Below are positions 53,804 to 64,000 of a stretch of 64,000 bases of DNA, in pieces (the stretch's first letter is position 1; each line of letters opens with the position of its first letter). The translations under genes were made by a program, and so were the position numbers. This DNA comes from Haplosporangium gracile (lineage: Eukaryota; Mortierellomycota; Mortierellomycetes; Mortierellales; Mortierellaceae). The notes beneath the pieces are model-generated. The model was not told where the DNA came from. It worked only from the letters and a program-made list of their open reading frames with translations, and did not search any database. The stretch lies in the NCBI GenBank assembly GCA_015499985.1, contig JAAAUF010000034.1, positions 1 through 64,000 of the forward strand, in the 5' to 3' direction.

Positions 53804-55687
53804 ATGATTTTCATTCCTCCACCGTCTTCCACAACCACAACAACAACAATGTCAACCTATTCAACGACCTGGTCTCCCACAACCACAACTTGGATCTCCC
53901 CAACCACAACTTGGATCTCCCCAACCACCACCTGGACAACCCCCGCAACCACAACTACATGGCCGACAACTATTGCTACAACAACAACCACCCGCCCATC
54001 CACCACACCACCTCCTCGTACATCCACCGCCCAAAGCCCTATAACCTCATCACCACCTATCAGAACCTCAAATTCTGCCATTTACACCATCCCTTTCACA
54101 TCCCTTATCGGCTCCCCATCCACATCTGCCATCCCCACTCCCACAGACCTAAGCGTCGTCCCTGCGGGCGCCAAGGGCTCCGGTGACGGATCGGGTGGAG
54201 GGATCCCCAAAGTCGCGGTGATTGGTATTGTGGTCGCGGGAGTCGTCATCATCGGTTTCGTATCAATTGTGCTTGTGATGAAGAATCAACGACATAAGCG
54301 ACGGCAGAGGGAGTTGGATCCCAGCGAGTTGTTTGGGCATTTCCATAACCCGCCTCCGCCCTCGCCCTTGACGCATAGCACTTCGGGGCATCATCATAAT
54401 AAGCACGATCAGTACCCGGAGGATAATCAGTATGATCATGGAGGGACGCATCAGCATGAGATGGAGCAGTTGTATCATAATTCCGACTATCACCATCAGA
54501 ACCATCATGGTGTCCATGATGGAGGACATCACGGTCACCACGGCCATCACGGCGGCGATCATAACGGCTATGATCATGGCGGCGGCCACGATTCAGGTGG
54601 AACGAGCCAGGCGCAGAGCCATTACGACCCTAGCAGCGGACAAGGCCAGGCTCAGAGCAACACGTACAACAATCCCAGCAGCGGTGGTCATCAAGCCATC
54701 GGAAACGACGGCGCCACCGGAAACCAATATGCACCCAACGGCGGTAACGGCAGCGGCGGCGGCGATTTCCAGGGTGTCGGTCAGGGCATGAGCGACACCG
54801 GCACCGGGTATGGCCATAGCGGAAACGACTTTGGAGGATGCGGTCAAGGACAGGTCGACCCTTCATCTGGATACGGCGGTAACGGTGTGAGTGGCGGCAG
54901 TAGCAATATTGGCACACCAAGTACAGGAACCGGTGGCGTTGGCGGAATGGGCTCCCCACCGACCACATCCATCCCCTCAGGCTTCCAAGGCGGATACGCC
55001 CCCTACGCAATCGGCGCGATCCCCCCACCAGTCCCCTTCATCCCCAACCGCAACTCTTCAAACCGAAACCGCATCTCTGTCAACCCAGTCAACACCACCG
55101 CACAACAGGAATCTTACCTCCTCGATATGACTTCCATCCCTGCACCTCAGGGCACCTCCTCGACCAGTTACAGACCCCTTGACCGGTTCTCGTCCAACAC
55201 CTCCAGGAGCACATATAATTCAGGCAACGGCGGAAACAGTCCGGTCCCACCACCGATCCCGCCACATCCCAGCTCATCGACCATCACTCACTCGACCTGG
55301 GACGATTCCACACAAGAGTTTAGACCCGAACGTCCCCTGAGCCAAACCAGTATGGCCAGCAGCACCACCACCGGCCCTTACCATCAATCTATCGGTTCCC
55401 CCGTCATGTATCAGGACTTTATCCCCTCACCTCACACCAAGTCCCCCTCCCCCATGATCGCCTCTGTACTCCCCTTAACAACGTCTTCCACGGCAGGCAC
55501 CCGACGCTCAGTGGGTGCACCCCAGGACCGTGGCCCCGATTTGGCGGCAGCTTCTGGAGGACAGGCTTCAGACTTGAACACCTTTGAGCGGAGAGCCCCG
55601 CAGACGCAACAGGAGAATGTCCAGAACCCGGATAGTCTGTTTAACGTCATCGCCTCTACCCTGCGCCGACCCCAAGGCGGTGCTTAA
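53804..55687 (+). CDS. Thr-rich single-pass membrane protein with His/Gly-rich cytoplasmic region and family tail motif
   Basis: One exon, 627 residues. Residues 1-110 are Thr/Pro/Ser-rich with a WISPTTT repeat. A membrane helix at about 135-159 (VAVIGIVVAGVVIIGFVSIV) is followed by a basic NQRHKRRQR stop-transfer, so the C-terminus should be cytoplasmic. About 180-265 is very rich in His with Gly and Asp (for example HHGHHGHHGGDHNG), which could bind metal ions. Gly/Ser/Asn-rich and Pro/Ser-rich segments follow. The end (DLNTFERRAPQTQQENVQNP then DSLFNV) is the tail motif shared with the genes at 12322 and 48744, although the rest is unrelated. The ATG at 53849 is an alternative start. Function is unknown. 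Confidence 0.85.
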   Translation: MIFIPPPSSTTTTTTMSTYSTTWSPTTTTWISPTTTWISPTTTWTTPATTTTWPTTIATTTTTRPSTTPPPRTSTAQSPITSSPPIRTSNSAIYTIPFTSLIGSPSTSAIPTPTDLSVVPAGAKGSGDGSGGGIPKVAVIGIVVAGVVIIGFVSIVLVMKNQRHKRRQRELDPSELFGHFHNPPPPSPLTHSTSGHHHNKHDQYPEDNQYDHGGTHQHEMEQLYHNSDYHHQNHHGVHDGGHHGHHGHHGGDHNGYDHGGGHDSGGTSQAQSHYDPSSGQGQAQSNTYNNPSSGGHQAIGNDGATGNQYAPNGGNGSGGGDFQGVGQGMSDTGTGYGHSGNDFGGCGQGQVDPSSGYGGNGVSGGSSNIGTPSTGTGGVGGMGSPPTTSIPSGFQGGYAPYAIGAIPPPVPFIPNRNSSNRNRISVNPVNTTAQQESYLLDMTSIPAPQGTSSTSYRPLDRFSSNTSRSTYNSGNGGNSPVPPPIPPHPSSSTITHSTWDDSTQEFRPERPLSQTSMASSTTTGPYHQSIGSPVMYQDFIPSPHTKSPSPMIASVLPLTTSSTAGTRRSVGAPQDRGPDLAAASGGQASDLNTFERRAPQTQQENVQNPDSLFNVIASTLRRPQGGA

Positions 55688-55954
55688 AAAGTGTGCCGCT
55701 TTTTCTTTGTTCATGCCTCTTATCATTCATTCATCTACCCTCCCATGTCATATTAAATATACATAATAAAAAACATATCATCCCCCTCCTCATTAATTGT
55801 TCAGATACTTTCATGTCCACAAAAACCGCAAAACTTTTTGTTTTTTTTTTAGCTATGGTTTTTTATTACGAAAACAAAAAGGTATTATTATAAACAGGAT
55901 GAAACAAAAAGAACAACAGAGCAACAAACAAGAAAGAAAAAAAAAGCCCATCTT
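55688..55954. other. 3'-3' spacer
   Basis: Short A/T-rich spacer with AATAAAAAA-type signals near 55765, between the membrane-protein gene and the AMP deaminase gene, which converge. Confidence 0.7.
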
Positions 55955-58900
55955 CTACTCCTTAGAATCCATCTCCTCCTCATCAACCTTCTGCTCAGCG
56001 GCAAGACGCATCCTCTCTCGCTTCTTGGCAGCAGCACGTTCAGCCATCTCCGAAACACCAGCGACCACAGAAAGCATGCCCAACTGATGCGCAACCGTCA
56101 TCACATTTGTGTGCAATCCACCACCGGTCTCATAAACAGTCTCCATCGAAGCCTTGGGCAAATGAGGGTGCGTCTGGATCAAGTTCATATCCGAGATGTC
56201 ATTCAAAGCCAAACTGCTGTTGGTCTGAGGGTTCAAGGAAAAGGGCGAGTTAGGGGTACCAGAGCCACCGTGAGCACCAGTGAACGCGAAAAGCGCAGGC
56301 GAGGCCGCACTAGACGCCATACGCTTGCTCAGATCTTGGTGAGCGGTGGTGAACATGGGAGGGTGGGCCAACTGGGAGTATCGCTGGAGCATATCGAGTT
56401 CCTCGCGGAGGGTCTCGTGACGGAAGGCGACACGGATGTTTGGGACGTTGGTCTTTTCCATGTCGTTACCCTGGACACCGGGGAGATACCACTTCTTGCC
56501 GATCCAGTGCTTCTTGATCTTGTTCTCAAAACCAGAGTGAACCACAGAGTTTCTTGAGATCTCGCACATATCTGCTCCCGACAACTTCCAGATCTAATAT
56601 TTTACAATCAAATACAAAAGTAAATATTAGTATCGCTTTCTGAAATCATCATTACCAATGGTAAACACCACAATGCTGCAGACGAAACAATACAAAATGG
56701 GAGTTCTTACCTGCGCTGCGACACTGTATTCCTCGATGAGGGGCTCCTTGGTGAAATGGAACTGAAGGGGATCGTCAGTACTCAAGCTGACGTTGAGACC
56801 ACGGTGGAAGAAGGCTGGGAAAGGGTTGCGCTCATAATCAAGGAACAAGGCGTTGTTGGACAAAGGCGACATAGCAATACCCATCTGGGTCAGGTAGAAC
56901 AGGTACTGGAGGGCGGGGACCTTGCGCAACAAGATTCCGTGAGAGATACCGAACGACGTCAAAAAGGCCGATGTCAAGTGATCAGTGTCTCCTGCTTCAC
57001 CACAATGGGGTCTGAACACAAACGTGTCTATCATACAAGGGCAAAGAGGGTCAAGGTTAATACTTGATTAGGTAATTGCATGCTGACCAGAGGAATAGCG
57101 ACCAATCAATGACAAGAGGAAGACTTACTGAAGCCACGCTGCTGGCGGAAGCGGTTGAGGGAGGTCATGTTGGCAAACATGTAGTAAATGTAGTAACTGT
57201 AGGGGGGGTTCATGGCAGTGTTCCAGACACGAGGGTAAGGATACTTCTTGTAGATGCGGCGCTCGGCCTTGGACTCATCATCGACAGAATCGAAACCAAT
57301 GACTCTCTGAAGGAAGATGTGAAGGTTGGGGTGGCTGGTAGGGTCCTTGGTGACCTCGAACAAAGGCTTGAAGATGTTCAAGATGACCTTCTCAAAGTTC
57401 TCGACCGTCTTGGTGGCCTTGTAGACGTTGTACAGACGGGGGACCTGGATCAACCAACGGACGTTGGGCGAAAACAACTTGTTATTGACCACCCAGTCGG
57501 CCAGCTTGTCCCACTCGTTCTCGGCACGACCGTAAATCGATATACGATATTCGGCCATCTGATACTTGCTCTGCTCCAGATCCGAAAAAACCTCCTTGGT
57601 AATGTCGGCCAGGTAGCGACCCTGAATCTTATTGTCCGTCTTCATAAAGATCTCACGGAGACGAGACTCGCCAATGGGGTTGTACTTCAAGTTGAACTTG
57701 TCGAACCGATGGAACGAGTCCTTGTGAGCCTGTGCGCGTAAAAAAAGTAAAGTTGTAAAATGTGTCAATAACTATTCTGGGAAAAAACAAGCATGAAACA
57801 ACATACAATAGAGAAGCTATAACTTACGTGCATATCCATGGTGTCGATGCTGAGGTCGTAGGCGGTGAGATTCAAGGACTGGAATACCTCCTCGAGGGTA
57901 AGGTCCTTACCGTCACGGAAGATGACAACGTCCTTGGGAGTCTTGCGCATCTTGGACTTGATGAAGCGGAGCAAATGCTTCTGGTTCATGCAGGAGCTGT
58001 GGTGGACGTGAGTATCAACCTTACGGACATTGTAAAAGTCACGATGGGGCACACGCTTGGCCTCGGCTAACTCTTCGTACTCGTTCAACAAGATGTACAT
58101 GTTCCACTTGCTCTCGAGGTACTTAAGACGACGGAAGGCAAAGCTCTTGGTGGGACCATCCGAGATCACGGAGAGGACAAAGTCCAAATCCTGGAAGTAC
58201 TCCTTGGGCTTGGGCACATGAACAATAGGCTGCTTCTTGGCATGGTGTTCCTGGCTCTCATAGACCTATGCCAGATACAGGATAATTAAATGAGAGCAGT
58301 CAACGAAAAATGTTAGTTAAAGAACATGGATGAGCTAAATTAATTAAAATAAATACAAGGTTCGTGTCCATAAATACAAAGGCAAGTCGCTTTGTTTTAC
58401 CTGGTAGACACCGGTGTCGTCCATCTCATAAACAAAGCCGCAAGAGCCGGGGATCTTGCATTCTTCGCGAACAAAGTCGTTGCCGATACTGTCAGGACCA
58501 TCGGTAACACGGCCCTTGTTCTCGGTGACGGGCCAGGAGGGAGGTGGGGGACGAGGGTAAATAACCCAATCATCCTTGTCAATGGGGTTATCTCCGACGC
58601 GCTGGCAAGAGACCTTCATGTACTTTTCACGGAGGTCGAGACACTTTTGGAAGTTGGTGTAGAGCGACTGGAGTTCGAGGGTGATCTCGTCGTTGGGGGC
58701 AAAGTTGGGCTTTGTCTTCTCATCGGCCTTGGGTTCCTCCATGAAACCTGCGTCGGCGTCGAGTTTGCGCAGGTTCTCGGGGGTGGTGTCGAAGAGCATG
58801 GCGGCCTTGCTGTTCTTGGGGAGGGTGGGCAGGCCGATGACGGGCTTGGAGGGAGTGTGAGTCTCGTGGGCCAGATACTTGTTATCCTCCTATTGAACGT

Positions 58901-59407
58901 TAATCGAGCATTGTCATTGTTTGTATGATTGTGAGTGTGAGCATACGAATGATGGCAATAATAATAATTAAGATTTAGAACATTGAAGGACAAAAGAGGG
59001 AATAGTTGAGCGTGGGAAAGCATAATTCATCTCCATACATGGGTTGTGTATGTGAGTAGTGAACAGAAATATACAGATGGACTTCGCCCAAAGGACACAC
59101 AAAGTGAAACAATGCATATATAAACGTAACAAAAGCGAGACATGATGACACTTACAAGCTTCAAAGCCTTCTCGGCATGGTACGAGAAGTAAGGCGTGTG
59201 TTCATGCTCGAGGGGGCCATGGTCCGTGGCCTTGGACTCGTCCAGGTCGGGGCGGTTGTCGGGAATCTCGAAGGAATCTTCCTTGGGCGACTCGGGATTG
59301 GGAGGGGCCTCGTGGTTTTCTTGGTCTTGACCCTGGGCCTGGATAGCGGCTGCCTCTTCTTCCTCGGCACGGATAGCATCGAGCACGTCGCGGTGGTGGT
59401 TGCACAT
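55955..59407 (-). CDS. AMD1: AMP deaminase
   Basis: Zinc enzyme that converts AMP to IMP and ammonia in the purine-nucleotide cycle. Six exons (59407-59156, 58889-58401, 58265-57828, 57729-57129, 57027-56711, 56593-55955) join in phase to about 911 residues. The N-terminal 170 residues are variable and acidic. The catalytic (beta-alpha)8 domain holds [18 protein letters not shown] (about 329-345, first zinc ligands), [24 protein letters not shown] and [11 protein letters not shown] (about 674-684, zinc Asp and substrate contacts). All match the AMPD signature; the length compares with 810 in budding yeast. The final 130 residues (Gly/Ser-rich, then [17 protein letters not shown]) are lineage-specific. 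The first ATG of the acidic N-terminus is used as start. Confidence 0.96.
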
Positions 59408-60326
59408 TGAATCAGGGATTCTTCTTGAATGAGTGTGAATGGAATGGAATGAGCTTTTTTGTATGTGTGTGTAGGAGTGGGGAGGAGTGTGTGGTGTGTA
59501 GGAGTGTATTGGGAGTGGAGAGGTGTGTGAAGGGTTATCCACAAGACAAAAAAAAAGACCCCCGAAAAAAAGAAAAACGACAAAAGACAAAAAGAGAGGA
59601 GAATGCAAATCAGCCAGCCTTTTATACTTGGAAATCTGGTGGCTGACGCGGACTGCGGACATTTAAAGGTTATCCTTAAACCAAAAGAAGGGGCCAAGCA
59701 ACCTCGACAAGAAATGAAAAATGGATCTTGGCCCCACTTCTTCATCACCCTCAACAATACTAATTACCATGGAGAGAGTACATCTTATCAATGCCAATTC
59801 CCAATTGAATGCTAGAGGTATCCTTCACTTTACAGTCATCGTGTATCTCTATCCCCACAACAAGAGCTTGATCACCTGGGTCTCCTGGCAGTTAGTTCCC
59901 CTTATCCACCTGGTTCATTACGGCCGCTTTGGTTCATTGCTCGGATTTTCTTGTCTCTGCCTGCCCCTCCCTTCTGTTCTTATCGTTCTGAACCCAGTTT
60001 GCCTTTTAGTGTCGCACGAGAGCAAGTAGAAAAAAAGTGGGTCCACCTCACCCCCACAAAAATCGAAGAGTGAACATTTTTTTCTCAGCCACCTTCTCTC
60101 GATTTAATCAGGTGACCGTGGTCAGTTTTGCAATGATGCATGCAAAAAAAAAAGTTCGCGTCCTTTTACTCATTCACCTTCTTTCTTCTTCCTTCTTCAC
60201 TTTCATTAACCACCCGTCAAGACCCGACACCCACGACAGCATCGACAATAGAAAACTACCTTATTTCCATTCAACTTGCACCTTCCAAAGTTCGCCGAAT
60301 TCAACAAACAAAACAGAATTAAAACC
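59408..60326. promoter_or_regulatory. Divergent promoter region between AMP deaminase and HD-domain genes
   Basis: The 920-bp shared upstream region of two nucleotide-metabolism genes on opposite strands. GT-rich tracts lie near 59455-59525, and a CTTTTATACTTGG element at about 59619-59631 is a candidate core promoter. No ORF is credible. Confidence 0.5.
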
Positions 60327-61833
60327 ATGGACAACGTGCTCGATAGTTCCCAGAGCCCTCCCTCGCCCGTGGTCAAACTCCAATACCACGGCGCAGTCTA
60401 TGATAGCTCAATCCGTATCCTGCCCGGAACTGATAACAAACAGTTTTACGACGCCGCAAGGAATATTGCCAGCTTCCCTCAATCAACACCCATTTCATTG
60501 CTCCGTCTGGATCACAGTGGAGAACTTATTACCGACCCCGGACTCTTGAACGATGATGAACTTATTGAGATCATGGAAGGCACTCCTGATAATGGTATGT
60601 CAGTTTGATAAACTTGCATTTTTCCCAGCTTCTTGGATTATTTTTTTGGCCAGCAGGTTTTGAGGTATCGGAAAGAGTATGTACAGCCAGGATCGGATGG
60701 ACAGTACTTTTTTCCGCTCACACGATGACATAATTGCCATTTCTAACATTCTTTTTTAGCCAGCGTGGTGGCGCGCATGACAGAACTGGACGCCAGCCTG
60801 AACCACGGTGGGTCCAACCACAAGGCCAAGACTCAGTCCGTCAAGGGAACTCTCCAATTCCTGCACATTGTCGAAAAGCTTAAGGTAATTCATCATTGCT
60901 GCAAAACCAGCGAGCATTTTTTTTTCTCCGAGTATCTTGAAAGTTACGTCATATGAGAATCCTGAACCCAAAAATTAGGGGAGCCATAGATACATATGTT
61001 CAACTTTTCTTTCTCACCCTAACATCCGTCATTAATTTTCTTGACACTTGTGATAATCTACAATAGCGCACAAAGAGAACTGGATGGATCAACCACGGGA
61101 TCCAGCCAGCAGAGTCGATTGCAGATCACATGTATAGGATGGGCATTATGGCCATGCTGATTGACGAAAAGACGGCCGGCGTGAACAAGGACAGGTGTAT
61201 TAAGATGGCGATCGTGCACGATCTTGCTGAGAGTCTTGTTGGCGATATTACTCCCTATGACGGCGTCACTATCGAAGACAAGCATACTCAGGAGAGGGTA
61301 TGTCATAACTTGTCATGACGTGCCGCAGTCAACAACAGCATCAGTCAGATTCTTTTCGTGCTTGGTTGGTTCACAGATCGAGCATGAACATTGTTTAACT
61401 AACGGAAGGTACTACTTTGTGTGCACGTTTTTTTTTCAATTGTTAGAATGCGATGCATCATCTTTGCCACGAGTTGTTGGGATGGAACGCACAAGCACAG
61501 GAGATCTCTGGACTCTGGGCTGAATACGAGGCTGCTACTACTCCCGAGGCTCTCTTGGTCAAGGACTTTGACAAGTTTGAGATGATCATGCAGGCCCTCG
61601 AATACGAAAAGTGTAAGAACATCCTCCTTCTTTGCCATTCCGTCAATATGTTATCAAATGTATCCTTTTCAAAATCGTAACATGTATTTGTTTTCTTGAA
61701 AAAAATAGCTGAGGATGTGACACTGGAGGACTTTTTCGCAGGAACACGCGGCAAGTTCAAGCATCCTATGGTTACAGGATGGGTCGATGAATTGGAAGCA
61801 GAGCGTGCACAACACCGCGCTATCAAGTCCTAA
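60327..61833 (+). CDS. HD-domain 5'-deoxynucleotidase, HDDC2/Ygk1-like, with N-terminal extension
   Basis: Metal-dependent phosphohydrolase that removes phosphate from (deoxy)nucleoside monophosphates. Five exons (60327-60594, 60760-60884, 61067-61297, 61447-61612, 61709-61833) join in phase to 304 residues. The HD domain spans about 108-295: RTGWINHGIQPAESIADHMY (His about 152), MAIVHDLAESLVGDI (His-Asp about 182-183), LWAEYEA, then KFEMIMQALEYE and GKFKHP. The order and spacing match human HDDC2 (204 residues). The first 90 residues are extra: a compact alternating beta-type sequence (VKLQYHGAVYDSSIRILPG ... LLRLDHSGELI ... DDELIEI) that resembles a ubiquitin-like fold by eye. Exon 1 corresponds almost exactly to this extra module. 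Confidence 0.93.
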
Positions 61834-61987
61834 ATGCATTTTTCCTCGCGTGGCATCTTCTGCATTACATCTCTCCTTGTATCTTGATCATCAGACTCAT
61901 GTAAGCGCAATAAAAATACACAAACAAAAACTATATTTACAATGGTGGTGAAGATCTGCCAAAGTCCATTTCTTACGAAACTCCTGT

Positions 61988-63471
61988 TTAATCGTCATCG
62001 CCGTCATCATCGTCGTCGCCGTATGCGACAAGCGGCACTGGTTTGGAGACCAATCCTGATTTAGAAGACGACGGTGGTGTTGCTGTTGTCAAGGTAGAGG
62101 AGGACCTAGACGACGCTCCTGATCCCAAATTAAGGAAGGGGTCGACTTGGAGTTGGGTGTTGGCTTTAACAGTCGATGTAAGAGATCGAAGGATCCTGTC
62201 CTTATCTGATCCTGATTCTGAAGATCCCATAGAAGCAACGAGAGTACTCGTTTTGGATAGCCCGCCAATTCCGCCGCGACCACCTGTCACACCACTCCCT
62301 CCAGCAGCTGCTGTTGTGACAAGTTGACGACCCCAGTTCTTTTGCTGGTGCTGATTTTTAGGAGCACTCTTGGCAGCCGCAAACAGAGCTCCAGACTTGA
62401 TCTCCTTCAACCTCTGCATCATCACCGCCTTCTCCCCAGCATCAAACTCGACCAAATTGGTCGCCTCAGCATCCTCCTGACTTTCAGGCAAAATCTTAAA
62501 CCCAACCCCGATCTTATCCGCAAGCGCCTCCGAACTCCTAATCTTTGCCCTCTCATTCCGAAACTCCTTCCTCAACTTTTGCGAGAGCGCATAGGGGTCA
62601 CTCCACTGTCGGTCGCTGATATGTTGCAGTTTGGTGAGAACTGTGGCGTCGGCTTGGAGGGCGTTGATTTGGTCGAGACGAGAGTGTTCAAGTTTTGCAA
62701 ATTTGTCATTGGCACGTCGTTCAAATTCTTCGGGTGTGTCGATTTTGAGCGTCCCACGGTCTTCTGCTTCTGCGAAGTCGTCCGTTTTGCGCCTCGCTCC
62801 TGCCGTTACTTTGTATGCCGCGTTCTATATTCTCAAAGGTATATTCAATGTAATAAGGCTGTGAGCTAAATGAACATAACGAAATGATGGTCATATTCAA
62901 TATGAAATTAATTAGGATGCAAATATTTTACCTTGGGGTCAGTTTGGATCTCAAACCAGCTCGAGCAGTGATGACACTTCATCCGGAAGCTGAGGATCGG
63001 TGTCGAGTAGTACTTTCCAATCGTCTTCTTCTCTGCGTTATATCTCACGCCTAAATATAAGACACGAGAATTCATAAAGACAGAGTTGCTTCAGTCTCAG
63101 CAGCAATCATGCATGGATCAATCTTACAAATAACAAAAGAAAAGTCAAAAGGATATGAAGCTTACCGGTGGCGGCAGACTTGTTGCAGCCGTTGCACCAG
63201 ATAGAGTAGGGTAACTCGAAACGCACGATGAGGATTCCTTGATCCAGCTTTCTTGCTCTGTCCCGCAACGGGTGTTGTCCGACGTATTTGTTGATTGAGC
63301 CCTATGAATTTTGAATAAAAATTGTTGTTGTCAAAACGTGGAGTGTGTAAAACGTGGATTGGGTACAAAACTGATTAGTTTGAGTGTGTCCATGTATAAA
63401 ATCGAGTTGTGTACCTTTGAGGGATCCCAGTCGGGTGGGTAGTACTTGTTGGTTGCCTTGCGGTCTGCCAT
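61988..63471 (-). CDS. YJU2B/CCDC130-like: Splicing factor of the YJU2B/CCDC130 (Cwc16/Saf4) family
   Basis: Four exons (63471-63415, 63301-63166, 63050-62932, 62824-61988) join in phase to about 382 residues. The start MADRKATNKYYPPDWDPSK is the family hallmark. Then come RARKLDQGILIVRFELPY, IWCNGCNK and, after GVRYNAEKK, MKCHHC, which together form the conserved zinc site. The C-terminal half carries a helical region (DKFAKLEHSRLDQINALQ) and a variable Gly/Ser tail ending in an Asp run. Yju2/Cwc16 proteins act at the catalytic core of the spliceosome around branching; the YJU2B/Saf4 branch has been linked to rejecting or disassembling faulty complexes. It is tail-to-tail with the HD-domain gene (154 bp). 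Confidence 0.94.
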
Positions 63472-63734
63472 GGTGAATCGTCGTGAGTATGCTGTCGAAT
63501 GGAAAGGAAGGTGTGGAAGGAATACACAAAAAAGTCAAGAGTGAACTCGCGTCCACTTTTACCCTTTACTCAAACGGGGCACAGTCGAATACACTCAAAT
63601 GGATGAGCAGTCACTCGCTATAGGCTTTTGTGTGGGGATGCATGAGATAGTGCCGTGCCGCTTTTGCTTTTCACCGTGCCGCCCAAAAGCCCTACCTCTC
63701 AACTTTTACACCCATCACACCCACCCACACACAA
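63472..63734. promoter_or_regulatory. Short bidirectional promoter
   Basis: Only 263 bp separate the start codons of the YJU2B-like gene (-) and the ORF at 63735 (+), so the two very likely share a promoter. It contains the pair GTGCCGTGCCGC / CACCGTGCCGCC (63648-63684) and a CACACCCACCCACACACA tract just before the + start codon. Confidence 0.6.
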
Positions 63735-64000
63735 TGTCCGAAGAGTGGCAGTTCCATGGGTACACCCTGCGCGAGATCTATAACAGTCTAGGGTTTTCCT
63801 GTCAGGCGACATTAACGAATGGCAAGACATTCTCAGGACGCCTCTACAATGTCGACCCAGAGACCTTTACGCTCCTTATTCTCCAGTTGCCATTAACTCA
63901 GGAACAGAAACAGGAACAGAGTGCGAAGCGGTCGAGTGAGGACAGGGATACAACAGTTGAGGCGAACGAACAGGAGAGCGGTGGTAGTGAGGTGACTAAG
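63735..64000 (+). CDS. Small Sm-like (Gemin6-type?) protein, cut by window end
   Basis: An open frame begins at ATG 63735 and runs off the window without a stop (88 codons seen). It starts MSEEWQFHGYTLREIYNSLG and continues with QATLTNGKTFSGRLYNVDPE and a hydrophobic TLLIL strand, then a charged, Gln/Glu-rich linker. The pattern of short strands with a polar turn (TNGKTFSGRLYNVDP) is that of an Sm/LSm fold; Gemin6-type proteins, which help load Sm rings onto snRNA, combine such a fold with a divergent tail. The match is by eye and weak. Its shared promoter with a splicing factor fits an RNA-related role. Confidence 0.5.

Noticed and set aside
56087..57741. Long + strand open frames opposite AMP deaminase
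   Set aside because: The minus strand carries conserved AMP deaminase exons with catalytic motifs and splice sites. The + frames are antisense shadows with no domain.

Overview
This is nuclear DNA from a filamentous fungus. Most genes are split by short introns (about 50-130 bp) with clear GTAAGT/GTATGT donors and YAG acceptors, the coding regions are GC-richer than the A/T- and pyrimidine-rich spacers, and the conserved genes are eukaryotic housekeeping families. A large NACHT-pentapeptide-WD40 receptor, a cluster of Sel1-repeat proteins and Ser/Thr-rich single-pass membrane proteins suggest an early-diverging (Mucoromycota, Mortierella-like) fungus. That placement is inferred from gene style, not from a marker gene.

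Layout. 1-2307: no gene seen. 2308-11241 (+): a TRIP12/Ufd4-type HECT ubiquitin ligase; the basic, disordered ORF at 2308-3003 is either a separate small gene or its first exon. 12322-13713 (-): Ser/Thr-rich single-pass membrane protein. 15003-15961 (+): sigma-like glutathione S-transferase with an apparent frameshift in a run of six G. 16401-21943 (-): three tandem Sel1-repeat genes that share an N-terminal module and one intron position; the third carries an in-frame TAG. 23194-24056 (-): a second, intact GST. 25705-27081 (-): five-exon short-chain dehydrogenase. 27439-28365 (-): acidic/KEKE zinc-finger protein. 28939-30902 (+): decayed mobile element with a tyrosine-recombinase remnant and short repeats.

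33134-38620 (+): an 1828-residue NLR-like receptor encoded without a coding intron and with a likely 5'UTR intron. 38869-39413 (-): a frame-broken ORF. 39793-40744 (+): FAM32A homologue. 41229-42602 (-): small Stf2/Tma10-like protein. 42897-46092 (-): USP16/USP45-type deubiquitinase. 48744-49952 (+): paralogue of the 12.3-kb membrane protein, broken by an in-frame TAG; a tail fragment of the same family follows at 50339-50463. 53804-55687 (+): a third membrane protein with the same C-terminal tail motif. 55955-59407 (-): AMP deaminase. 60327-61833 (+): HDDC2/Ygk1-type HD-domain nucleotidase with an extra N-terminal module. 61988-63471 (-): YJU2B/CCDC130 splicing factor. 63735-64000 (+): start of a small Sm/Gemin6-like protein cut by the window end.

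Functional themes. The housekeeping genes cover ubiquitin signalling (TRIP12, USP16/45), purine and nucleotide metabolism (AMP deaminase, HD nucleotidase) and RNA processing (YJU2B, FAM32A, possibly the Sm-like ORF). The accessory content stands out: a receptor of NLR architecture, a three-gene Sel1 array between two GST genes, and a family of surface-type proteins joined by a short conserved cytoplasmic tail motif. Several accessory genes carry one inactivating lesion each (TAG or frameshift) while the housekeeping genes are intact, which suggests birth-and-death evolution.
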